Below are positions 12,640 through 24,221 of a stretch of DNA of 64,000 nt, piece after piece (position 1 is the first letter of the stretch; every line of letters begins with the position of its first letter). A program made the position numbers and the translations under genes. The notes under the pieces were generated by a model. The model did no database searches and had not been told where the DNA came from. It was given only the letters and a program-made list of their open reading frames with translations. The DNA comes from Angiostrongylus vasorum (lineage: Eukaryota > Nematoda > Chromadorea > Rhabditida > Metastrongylidae), in NCBI GenBank assembly GCA_018806985.1, contig JADANN010000343.1, positions 248,001-312,000 on the forward strand, read 5' to 3'.

Positions 12640-13010
12640 CGGATTCCGTGCTGTGTGGAACAACTCATATACTACGTCGACACTAGTAGTGGTTACAGAT
12701 GGCCCATAACACGCACATAACCCTTGGTTTGAGCACGGAAGACTACTAACCACGTTCGTCATCTCTTTACAGAATCGGTATCGGACTTGTCTGGAAGGAT
12801 AAAAAATAGGCCATATATATATATATATATATAAAATAAATATTATATATTATATATAATATATATTACATATACATATGTATATATACATATATGTGTA
12901 TGTATTCAGCCACCTCTGCGATAGTAGAAATAGAGTGGTGGGATGCACTGCGCACCGCTAAGGGATTGATCAAGGTTGATTGCCTTATTTTTTACACCTT
13001 GGTTCGAGAC
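12640..13010 (+). repeat. Decayed family A SINE split by TA microsatellite
   Basis: The SINE body is recognisable before (ATCGGTATCGGACTTGTCTG) and after (AAGGGATTGATCAAGGTTGA) an imperfect (TA)n/ATATATAT block at about 12813-12903. The block replaces the middle of the element. Confidence 0.5.
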
Positions 13011-13629
13011 TTTTCGATAGCCACGTGGATTTACTAATCCTTGACCTCCATTAGATAGACAGTTTGTTAGGTCTACTTTCACATTTCCGGGGTAGAAGCG
13101 CGGTGAAGAAGACGCAGAGCACCGGCACCAACATGATGACTGACTAGTCGCTCCATACGTCGTATGTTGATATCCAACACATCTCCTAAAAATCCGGCTA
13201 AACAGATATATTACGGAAAAAGGCCGTTGAAATCCATGGCATCCGGAGAAGTTACCTGCTCACTGTTCGCGGCATACAAGTCCTGACCTTGTATTACTGG
13301 TGGCGGCATTCCACTTAAACATACAGGAATCCCACACAAATTCATAACTATGCGTTTTATGTTCTGTATAAAGAACCACAAAATCTACAAAATTGTCATG
13401 AACTGTTCGACACGCATCCTGTAGAGTTCGTCTTGTCGGATCTTCCTTAAATCACTTTAAAGTGGTGTTTCTTTAAAATCAGAATCATCAAACAGCATTG
13501 ATCGATGTATTGCCAGTCCCTCGTTTTCGTTTTGTTGATGACAGAATGCTATGCACGCTAATGAAACGAATTCGAACTGATACACTATGTGAAATATCAG
13601 GGTTATTGTTAAATATTATGAACGATATG

Positions 13630-13712
13630 CCCACAAGAGGAGAGCAAAGCGCACTGGTTAGAGATGCCATGCAGTGCACACGTTGCATCTGGTTCGAACC
13701 AGTACCAGGCTA
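13630..13712 (+). repeat. SINE tRNA-like head fragment
   Basis: AGCAAAGCGCACTGGTTAGA resembles an A box, and CTGGTTCGAACCAG carries a B box within a short palindrome. The downstream SINE body is missing or too diverged to follow. Confidence 0.45.
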
Positions 13713-14959
13713 GCCATCATTGCATAACTGCGAGGTCGAGGAATTGATGAGATATTTGTCCGCGAAAACCTCCTTCGATTCACACAGAATGTGTACCACA
13801 GTGAAAGCCTAGAAAGTCTTACTAGAACTATTCCACTATACCAGATCGAGTTAATTCGAACAATACTGAACTACATTCGCGCATGACACCAAAGTTCTCA
13901 AGCAACACCCTGAACCGATACCCAAAGTCTGAGGACATTTGTGGATTATGGAAGCGAGGAAATGAATGAAATGGAAGGAGTTTTGGGATATACATAATTG
14001 TGTTAGATCGCGTCATAAAATAACACAAAGTGAATATGTTTATGAAAGGAGTTTTCTACTGAATTCCTCATCTCCAACAGATTGATTACACTGGAAATAT
14101 TGGTACCAAGATAGGTTATCGAACATTCTGGGAACTTTTATCCTAACAGTTTATTCCCTATCACGTATTAGCGAAATTGTTAGAACGCTTGAGTAGTCCT
14201 ACCCGTTGTTCATTAACATGCCAGTGCGAACAATTCTACTTGGAAAATTCGAAGATTTCGTTTCCAGTTTCAGATTCTACGAGGGCTAAAATCCAACGGT
14301 CATGGATGATGACTTCACTAAGAAAGGCTTCGGGGACCCTATGAATACACTGGTAGACGACGCTAACGAAAACGTTATGGTACGCGAGCGCGGGTAATGT
14401 TTCGAATCACAATGTTGTAGTGGCCGAAATCCAGAGTTTTCCTGGATTTACTTGCTTAGAGATGCTTCTGACGACAGCTAGAGCAGTCAAACTACACAAT
14501 GATTCTGTGACCTATCAGAGCAAACAGTTCAAAACCTCGTATCAGAGTAAGAAGTAAACGCCTGTTTCTCTACTCAAACATTTGGTGATGGAAAAACATA
14601 ACTCTAGAATAATCATATCCTTTGATATCACTCTGGAAACCTCTTTGATGCGAGAGATGTCGACCGGTAGACAGGTGGTTCCATCAAATGCACCCCTTTC
14701 TTCAGTTATATCGTACTGATATCTTCTTCACACAAATAGTCGTATTCATGCTAAAGGTCGTATTCTTTTCGACATCCTGGTTCAATGGCCAGGAATGAAA
14801 TGACTGAGAAGAACATGAGTGACGATTCCGAGTCGCATTTAACACACAGGATCTTTGTTGATACATTTGCAAAGTTCGATAACGTACTATATATACAACA
14901 GCCTTCATAGAAGCTAGGTAAGCTACTCTTCGTTACAGTTTCGTCGATAACATCAGCAA

Positions 14960-15225
14960 TGGGCGCAAATAGCGCCCGCTCTGGAATACATATGAGATCG
15001 ATCCCAGCGCTTCAGGCCCACAAACCTCCATCCTTCCGGGATTGGAAAATTTGTACCATAGTGGTCTGGGAAGATAACAGCACTGGCTCGATACATCGGT
15101 AGACTACCGCGAGTCATTATTAAGGCTAGATATGCATTCATTCGCCTCTAACGACAATTCATGAAGACGAATGCATGGCGCATCCCTCTGGGAGTGACCA
15201 ACGCCGAGAGCTTTATCCTTCCTTT
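14960..15225 (+). repeat. tRNA-type SINE, family A copy
   Basis: Near full-length copy: GAGATCGATCCCAGCGC B-box region, AGCACTGGCTCGATACATCG in the body, and CAACGCCGAGAGCTTTATCC at the 3' end. The head is somewhat eroded (GGGCGCAAATAGCGCCCG). Confidence 0.75.
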
Positions 15226-16353
15226 TATAATGTCAGGGATAAAGGCTCTCTTATGGAAATATTGGTACTCTTCGTATCCTTCGAAGACGATTAGGTTGAA
15301 ATTGCTATCAAAAGTTGTAAACACACGTACCGTTAGGAATAATTACATCTAAAGTTCGATCATTCACTAGTCCTTGTTCGATTAGACCACTCGTAAGTGC
15401 TCTTTGGTGTCATCGACTTCAAAGTGATACGAACTCTCTAAGCACATCGCAATGTTTTGTGCTCCATTTTTGTCAGTTCCTACACTGTAATCTGATGTTC
15501 CTGTTATGTTCTGACTTTGGAAGCATGTTAATAGCCGCTGCTAATCAGATGGCATTTGAGTAACAACAACAACGTCTTCCGTAGTAGTGTGTTTGGACGT
15601 CTCTCACCATATTCTGCAAAAGCCCGTGGGTCGATGCATCATAAATGACGCGCTTATTCACCACTTTCACACCTGTCATACTATTGTCACTTACTAAGTA
15701 ACATTTGAGCTGTCTGTATATATATTGACTTTCGGTGATAGTTATACGTACATTAGTTGTTTAAGCCGTAAGTTCAGAGTCATAATATTTTGGAAACTTA
15801 CACGAAATTAAGGACACCTGACCTGAGCTGAATTATCTTCGTGACCCGAAGGGTTCGTACGGCTTTTGTAAGATATATGTAGAGTGGGAAGCTTGTACTC
15901 GACGATAACCGTTAAGAACACATCACCATTGCATGTATCTTTTTCTTATCTCTCCTTTCCTCTGTTCATTTTCCTCTCTTTGTGTACTTTTTATTTTTTG
16001 ACTACTCAGAAATCCACCCACCAATTTCAGCACTTTTTTCTTTGTTTTAGCAATATGTGAATGAGCTTGAGACCGTAAAACTTGTCTAGCTCATGTGTTC
16101 TGTGTATTTCCGATAGCTCATCTGGATCTATGTATACTCCACACGGACAAAACCGTATCGCCACTTGAACATTTCATGGATTTAAGCACTTTTAGACCAT
16201 ACTCTACGTTGTGTTAATTAAGGAATGACAACTGGAATAAGGCAATACAGGCATTTCTGACCAGTAATAATTGATGAATTCTGAGAAAGATGCTATCGTT
16301 TCTGTCCTTCCATACACTTTTCTGCTGATATTTTTGTTTCCGATTATTACCAC

Positions 16354-17979
16354 ATGGTCGGGCCTATATGTACCTTGGAAGATTTGTGGGACTGGGATCA
16401 AGAAAAAGCTGAAAACGTTTCGGTGGAACGACTGAAGAACTACAGGTATAATTCAACCGTACCTTCACAGGACTTTTCAACAGTAAACAGTTGACATTTA
16501 TCCAACTCATGGACTGTTTCCATAACAGTGTACTTTCAGAGACAAACTAGCGGATGGGAAGCCGGAAGTCCTGGTTTGCCACGATATGAAAGGAGCATAC
16601 CTGGAGGAAGAAAGGTTTTTGGGATTCCATTATGAGTAACAGAAGGGTAGTTGACTGTCACATTCCTCAGAACATTAAGCTTTCTAGTTTAAGAAGCTAT
16701 TCTTTTGTCATTGTCTATTATAGGCTCAGGAATCTAGACCAACGTTAAATTCTAGTTCTTTAGTGATGATGGCATCGTACTTTCTCCACCAATTGCTTCT
16801 AATCCTTATGTCTTCCTGAACTGGTGGAATATCGACATCTTTTGTTATTTTTCGCACAACTTCATTACGATCCCACCAACAGGGTATACTCGTGTCGCCC
16901 ACATCCATGGTTGCTTGATGCTTGGTACATTCATAACAGAATGGAAAGGAGGTGGTAAACTATGTCAGGAATTCTTAGCATCTGAAGAAACAGTGAGAAA
17001 AACAGTTGGTCGTCTTATCGCTATTGCAGTCCATCACAAGTTCGACGGATGGCTAGTGAACATAGAAAACGATATCAGGACCGAACAGATCAACAATATG
17101 AAGCTTTTCCTTCGATTGTTAACTGAGGGTATGCGTAAGGCAGTTGTATATTCTCGAGTCCTATGGTACGATTCTGTGACCGTTACAGGAAAGCTCAGGT
17201 GGCAGAATATGCTTAATGAGCATAATAAGGCATGGTACGAACTTTGTGATGGTATATATTTGAATTACAACTGGACCGACGAAGCGCTGCTAAACAGTGC
17301 AGATTTTGGAGCTCTTAATAAAATTTTCATAGGGATAGACTGCTTTGCCAGGGGTTGTATTGGTGGCTGGGACTGCTACAGGTCGTTCGCGAAAGCAAAC
17401 CTAATGCGTATGTCTATTGCGCTATTTGCTCCAGGATGGATTTGCCAGAAGTTCCCTACCGCGAATCCGATAGAATATGGATTGAAATTTTGGAAGAAAC
17501 TTGTTTTGTATACACCCGTACGACCTATCTTAGAGCTGCCTGTTTCTACCAACTTTTGTGCCGGATTCACAGCTGACCTTGGAGGGATGAGATTTCGTCT
17601 CAATTCGATATCTCTTCAACCCCACTTTTTCGGCTCTGTATCGCAGCCGACGCCTACCATGTATGGCCACCTAATTCTGTCTAGAAGCAGTTGCATACGG
17701 TATGCTTGCGTTGATTAGAGTAATTAAGCTTAAAGGGAAAATGATTTCATAAGTTTCAGAATATTTAACCTTGATGTTACTTGCACTGGATGCCGTGTGA
17801 ATGTCAAAGCAGACGGAGACATTAAGCTTATGATTAATGACATCATAAGAGAAGCAAAGAAAGACAGAGACGAATACATTGTGACAATCACATATCCCAT
17901 TCACCTCACTTCTTTGGACGTGTGCACTGGGGATGGCACTGACTCTTATTTATACCATGCACTCATTGAAGAGATTTGA
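16354..17979 (+). CDS. eng-1: Cytosolic endo-beta-N-acetylglucosaminidase (GH85, ENGase)
   Basis: Cleaves the chitobiose core of free and misfolded-protein N-glycans in the cytosol. Inferred CDS is join(16354..16445, 16540..16614, 16764..17699, 17760..17979), 440 aa, compact like the worm ENGase and much shorter than human. All three junctions are phase 2 and keep frame. Visible GH85 signatures in order: TLEDLWDWD, VLVCHDMKGAYLE, NPYVFLNWWNIDIF, YFSHNFITIPP, LGTFITEW, the catalytic FDGWLVNIEN (Asn and Glu of the N-x-E pair both present), LWYDSVTVTGKLRWQ, YNWTDE and ALFAPGW. No signal peptide is apparent, which fits a cytosolic enzyme. The start is uncertain: the frame stays open 23 codons upstream of the chosen Met, including DYYH, which could be coding. 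It converges on rabn-5, whose inferred stop is about 380 bp beyond. Confidence 0.9.
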
Positions 17980-18361
17980 ATAATTTATAAACAAAACAAT
18001 TCTTTTGTGGCTTGAGACTAGTTCGATGGATCCACAGCGAAGAACGGCTTTGAATCCCTACAATAAGAACGTTGTAAGAACAACAGTAACTAAGTTGGCA
18101 AATGTAGTAAATGAGATGGAAATCTACATGTGAAGAACTTGATGGATTAGTTGGATATGCAGCATCACTAGCATACGACTAGAAGTTTCTCTGTATTGAG
18201 TGAATTTAAGTGACTACACTACAAATATGTGTGATGAGCAGCATTCTGTGCTTCCAAGAGAATTTGGTTCCTTCATGGTTCGCCAAAGAACAAGTCATTT
18301 GCATGAGAGTCAAAAGGGAGTTCTCAAGAGGGAATCTCGGACAATCTTTAAGTTAGCGAAA
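17980..18361 (+). other. Convergent 3' region of eng-1 and rabn-5
   Basis: Short AT-rich spacer between two inward-facing genes. No exon is evident. ATTTATAAACAAAACAATTC shortly after the eng-1 stop could serve as its 3' end, but there is no canonical AATAAA, so the site is not fixed. Confidence 0.4.
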
Positions 18362-18674
18362 TCAACTGCTAAGAGGACCTTTATTTACGGCCACCAATTT
18401 ATCGCTTGTAGAATACATGTAATACGAACGAAAAGGTTAAGAAAAACAAACCTGTTAAGAAGCGTATGACAGACTTGACAAACATTTGCAGGTCTTCGAG
18501 TCGGTCCACTTGGAACAGTGTGCTGTACACATGTTGAGCAAAAGATTTTACAGCAATGTAAACATCTTGAAACGCAAGAACTCAACCAGTTTGTACTGTT
18601 TTGCGGGAAAATAACATATGCATATAAATGGACACACACACATGTATGCATATACACATATATGTACATATATA

Positions 18675-18717
<43 letters not shown>

Positions 18718-19090
18718 CCTAACGATTTACCTCCTTATCGTGGCTGGGAGGTGTTCCTGGGTGTCGGGGTGCAATGTAGAGATTTATACCTCCATTAGGA
18801 TCTCCCAAGCTGAGAAAAAGTCCAGCATTTCTATCAGGAAGCCCAGCTAAGAGTAAACCAGTACTAGTATCCACCACCGTCTTGGTATCAAACTAGTCGC
18901 ATGGTGGCAAATCTCCCTCTGATCAACAAGGGCGGCGACTGGCTGTAGTGATGACGACATGAGGCAGACATTGACTAGGCTGACCGAGGGACTCCAAAGA
19001 ACACCAGTGGCTAAACCAGCACAACTCCGAGAAATGAAGATTATACTGGGGCCCGCACAACCCAGTGAGAGTGGGTCATCCAAGTATCCA

Positions 19091-19138
<48 letters not shown>

Positions 19139-19143
19139 AATAT

Positions 19144-19178
<35 letters not shown>

Positions 19179-22100
19179 CGTATATATATGCATATATCTG
19201 TATATATATCAGTGAATAGCATACCTCGGTCTTGGCTTAATCTTAGCGACAGATACCGCGCAACCAGAGCAGTTTTCCACGTCGTCTTCCCATTGCCATC
19301 GAACTTCCTGTTCTGACTGTCTAATTTTCTCAAGCTGGATTTGCAAACTTTGTGACAATTGAACGAAATCTTTCTGAACGGCCTCTGATGTATCCAATTC
19401 AGTCTGTAGAGATGAACACCGTGATTTATAGTTTTGGGCAGTTTTTTCTACTGCCGCTCGTTCACTTTGGACCTGAAAACAATACTTCCTAAAAAAAATC
19501 ACTAAGAAAACAAGTGAGGCGGTAGTCCCATTAAAAATAACAGAGGTGCGTGGAATATGCGACAACCCAACATTTATGTTAGGTTAGAAATCTTGAACGC
19601 TTTTATCGGTAAAACAATCCTACCTTGACCATCCCCTACTCGTATAAATGAAAATATCGCGATTTTAAACTGATGGAAGTGGGTTAACGTATTGACTATA
19701 AAAATCTGACCTGTTTCACTTGTGCTTCAAGTTCAGCAACCGTATTTTGGAGATCTCTTATTTGCCTTGAATGAGATTCATTGGACAACGCCATCGCATC
19801 AGCAGAAGAGAGCTGAATGGTCGGTTCAAACGTACACATTTTCTATGACTTTCAGACAATAAGTCGTTGAGTGAAATGTTTGCAAAAAAGGGAATTATTT
19901 GCAAGATCGTCCAGATAAATTCGATTGAAAAAACCGCACTTTGCTTGCTGCGATCCCCAACTGTGTCTGCAGGTGATTGACTTGAGCTAGGAGGTCACGC
20001 TCCATCACCACCTTAGCATTTCGTTCTTCTTCGATTTGTTCTCTAGAATCTTTATCGATTGCTTAACAGACATTGTTTTTTTTATTACAATGGATGTTCG
20101 ACTACCTTCAAGGAAAAGTGAGAAAGCAGAAAATAACACTAAGTTTAGTGCGAAATATAACTTCAACGAAGCTGAGATATTTGCAAAACTCTGGACCGCA
20201 GGTGCCTATGGTGGGGAACGAACGCGCTATTGTCCTTTCCGGGGAGTAACGCGTTCACCACCACACCATGCGGGTCCTTCGTTTCGCCTGTCTCTCAGCT
20301 AGTTCTATCGATCTTTTGCCACCAGCAATCACCCGTCAACGGGATTGATCTGGGGAGCCCAAATCGGCATTGAACCCAGTTAAGCTGAGGCTATAGTTAT
20401 AATCACTAGCTGAGAGACCGGCGAAACGAAGGACCCGCATGGTGTGGTGGTGAAAGCGTTACTCCCCGGAAAGGACAATAGCGCGTTCGTTCCCCACCCA
20501 TAGGCACCTGCGGTCCAGAGTTTTGCAAATATCTCAGCTTCGTTGAAGTTATATTTCGCAATATACCCTGCCATCAAAAAGAGTAGGCAGTAGGCAAAAA
20601 GTCTAAAACTAAGTTTAGTTGTTCAATGGGATCAACTCCGTAAGATTCTTTGTAATTTATAGTTTACATTAGACGTCCCAGCGAAATACTGAAGTTTTAA
20701 AAATTGTTAGGGCAATATTTCTCAAAATTTTTAACGTTCTCGTTTTTTAACGTTCATTTTTTTTAACGTTTAACGTAACGCTGCAGTCTCAAACACTCGT
20801 CATTGATGGATACTACTGCACCATGGACCCTTCTTGCCCAGTTTGTTTTCGATCGAGGCACCAGCCTTGACGAAAAAAGTTAAAAAGTCCCTACTTCTTC
20901 TTGCACTACCCTTTTTTTCTTAGTGTTCTGATTTGAGTTGCATTCCTACAAATCACGTTTTTCCTCTTCATCAGTCTACTGCAGAAGGTGCTTTCTTATG
21001 GTCATTGTAATTCCTGACTCTTCATATTATCTTTGCGTATTGATTCAGTTATCGTGTTCCAGTCTAATCGTACATACCTGTAAAGGTTTACTCACCCAAG
21101 TGTAAGGTAAATGCCTCGGAGATAAGCGATACGAAAACCCGCGTGGGCAATGGCGAGCAGCTGCTAGTCAATTTTCTGCTTTCTTCTTCAAAACTTGACG
21201 TCGACGGTTCATCTACTACTGCTTCGTTGAATCTATCGCAGTAATTCGCCCGTAGAGTGCGACATCACGAGTCTCCGCTATCTAGCGAAATCCGCGGGAA
21301 CCAGCAAGACCGTGTTCCTGCACAAAAAGCAGCAATCTCATCACCGACTGTCGGAAAATCCGTACACCGTTTACTCGGGTACTCGGATTTGCAAACGCTA
21401 CTACAACAAAGCGAACCTCCAACGGCAATGCCTATATATCGCGCTTTTTTTATACACGACCCGACATCACAGATACCTTGCGGATCTCAACGCTTCCTAC
21501 TTTCAAATCGCTCCTCGCACCAATCTTCTACGAAGGTCTCCGAACTTTTTTGCTTGTGGGATCGATCGGCTGCTACCACTAGATTTCTTTTCGCTATGAA
21601 CGCCGTTGAACTGCTGGTCGAGTCGAGTCTCCTGAAATCTTGGCATAGCCGAGCTAGAGCGTTCCCACATGGTTTAGAGGGAGGAATTTGTCGCAGACAA
21701 TGATACCAATTCCCTGACCCCGGAGGAAAGGGATGTTTAGTCAGCCTACCGTGGTTTCGAACCAGCGCATGGATTGCTCGGACTTTGTTAGTAATGAACA
21801 AGATCACCACACTGGGGTTCCCACATTCTACCTAATATTGTAGTACTCTCAGTTAACCGACATCACAATCTAGACAGGCCAATCGCAGAGCAATACTGCT
21901 TTATAGACACTATGTCACCTTTCTGCCGAATAATTCAACACTTCGACACAAATGCTCCATCATCAACGATCCTTAAACCTCTTCATTTTAATCAATAAAG
22001 TTCTTTTTACGACAAGATATCTTTGCGAATCTGAAACGCCAACTTATTTTTGGACACACACACATTAAAATCAGTGTGAGATAGTTTCGAATGTTTTAGG

Positions 22101-24144
22101 AACCTAAGTGAATAACTGTACTAAAGCTTTGTACGAAAAGAAAAACACAACTATAAGAAATGGAAAATGAATATTCGTCGAATGAAATACATACTTTAGT
22201 AGAGCGATCTCATCACGCAGTTCGTCGCGCTCATGTTGTCGAGCAGATTTCAACTCTATCAGTTCTTCTCTCATTTGTAGACAAAGAAATTGCAATTGGT
22301 CAGCACTTTGGGGTAAATCTATGGGCTCCGCTCTCATCTCTGCAGCAGTAGCACGATTAGCTCCAAGAAGTTGCTAAAAAAAGCGAAGAATTTGACTTCG
22401 CTTTTATATAGTTTGTTCCTAGTATCGCTCTGATTTGTTTCTATTGTATTCTGTGCTAATAGTGAGTAAATGAGGAACCACAACAAGGCAATTTTAAAAA
22501 AGACACCTGGTATTTGCTAGCCAGATTCTTGATATCCAACTCCAAACAACCGCATAGTTGGTTAGCATCTTCTAACTGTTCGAACAACTTCACCCTCTCT
22601 CTTCGATGTTTTTCAGAAAGCTCTCTAACTCGGTTCTCGACCAACATGTTGGCAGAGATAGCACTCTTTAAGTCGTCCGTAAACTGGGAAGCAAGCTGGA
22701 ATTTCCGCAGTGGAATAATTGATCTTGCCGTTGTTTGTTTGTTGTTGTCATGGGACACCTTGGAAGAAGGAGATTTTGTGGTGATTCCAAGACAGACCGA
22801 TATCGGCCATTTTATTGAATAAAAAAGGATTGTCTATCAGTGTTCTTCTAGTTTTTTTTTCACTAAATTTTGCGCAAAAGTGAGCTCTAAAATACGAATA
22901 TGATGAAACCCAAAACGAGAGCGGAAGATTTGTTAGAAAGGAAGCGTCAAAAGAAAAAAACAAATAGTTGCGAATGCTCCAGCTGAGAAAAAATATTTCG
23001 ATAGGAATCATTAAGTCATGAGGGAACTAAACATTACGTGAGATCAAAAAAGGCTTGAAATCTAATTAAACTACAGATGGTGATAATTAAAGTGGTACTC
23101 ATCTTCTATTGGTAATGGTGTTTCCGCTTTCTCCCAAATACTTAATATTGACAAAGTCAAAATAGAGAATATTTGTTCTAACTTACTTCTGGTAAAGAAC
23201 CTACAAGTCTTACCACAAACTACTTTTTACAAGTCTTACCACAAACTACTTTTTTTCTTTTTTGATAGAAAAGTAAAGAAGACAGAAGAGAAGTAGGAAC
23301 AAAAAAGTGTACAAACCTCTGCCATTTTCTTTTCTACATCTATTCTATGCTTCCTCTCTTTAGCAAGTTCATCTTCAAATCGGTCGTTTAAAAATTCCGT
23401 TTTTCTAAGCTTCTCCCGCAGTTTTCTTTCATTGTCCTGTAGAAGAAAATACAGCACCTTCTACCATAAAGCCGTAAAAGTGAACATTGAGTAAATATAA
23501 TAAATAAGTTTAGTTGTGAAAATAATGACCAGGCTATCACGTGGTAACCGAGAGACAGGCGAAACGAAGGACCCGCATAGTGTTGTAGTGAACGTGTTAC
23601 CCCCCGTAAGGGGTAATAGCGTGTTCGTTCCCCATCGCAGACACCTGCGGTCCGGAGTTTTGCAAATATCTCAGCTACATTGTGGTTGTATCACCAGACA
23701 TTTTTGTTATTACAGCATATTGATATACTCCCAAAAACTCGATTTGCTAAATACAGTACTTCGTTGTAACAAGTGGAAGAAATTCGGTTCAAGAACGGCT
23801 GTCCAGTACTTGTATGCAAGGAGATATTACCTTCCACATATTTCAACTACTAAATTTGTGGTAATACATTCAGCTCCCATTTGTTCTTCGGTGTTTCTTT
23901 AATGTTTATTTGCGTCAATGTTCATTTCATAAATCGTTGTAACGTATGTTGCTTACTGGGGAAAGGGCAGTCAGTGAGTCTGACACTAGATCTGGTACTA
24001 GTACTAACACTAATCTACTGGTTAAAAAAAACAAATAAAGCTCTCGGAGTTGACCAATCCCTGAAAAATCTAAAAATCTAAAGGTATTAATACATCATAT
24101 GTATATATATATATAAATGAAGCATATGGCACTAGTGGTGCTTA

Positions 24145-24221
<77 letters not shown>

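Larger units (their letters stand above)
12309..16353 (+). other. Intergenic region between let-2 and eng-1
   Basis: About 4 kb with no coding exon I can support on either strand; the open frames are short and lack splice or family evidence. It contains a decayed family A SINE interrupted by TA repeats (12640-13010), a SINE head (13630-13712) and a fuller SINE (14960-15225). The remaining sequence is unremarkable AT-rich DNA. The eng-1 promoter and any upstream eng-1 exon would lie in the last few hundred bases. Confidence 0.5.

Noticed and set aside
16282..16353. Upstream extension of ENGase as definite coding sequence
   Set aside because: The frame is open to a TGA at 16282 but contains no in-frame Met or clear acceptor. 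It is kept only as a possibility in the eng-1 entry.
18600..19220. CRISPR-like or tandem-repeat array
   Set aside because: The regularity is simple TA microsatellite around a retroposon; there are no spacers or repeat units, and the genome is eukaryotic.
21257..21703. 148-codon plus-strand frame inside a rabn-5 intron
   Set aside because: Overlaps a family E repeat, has no known domain and lies antisense within an intron.
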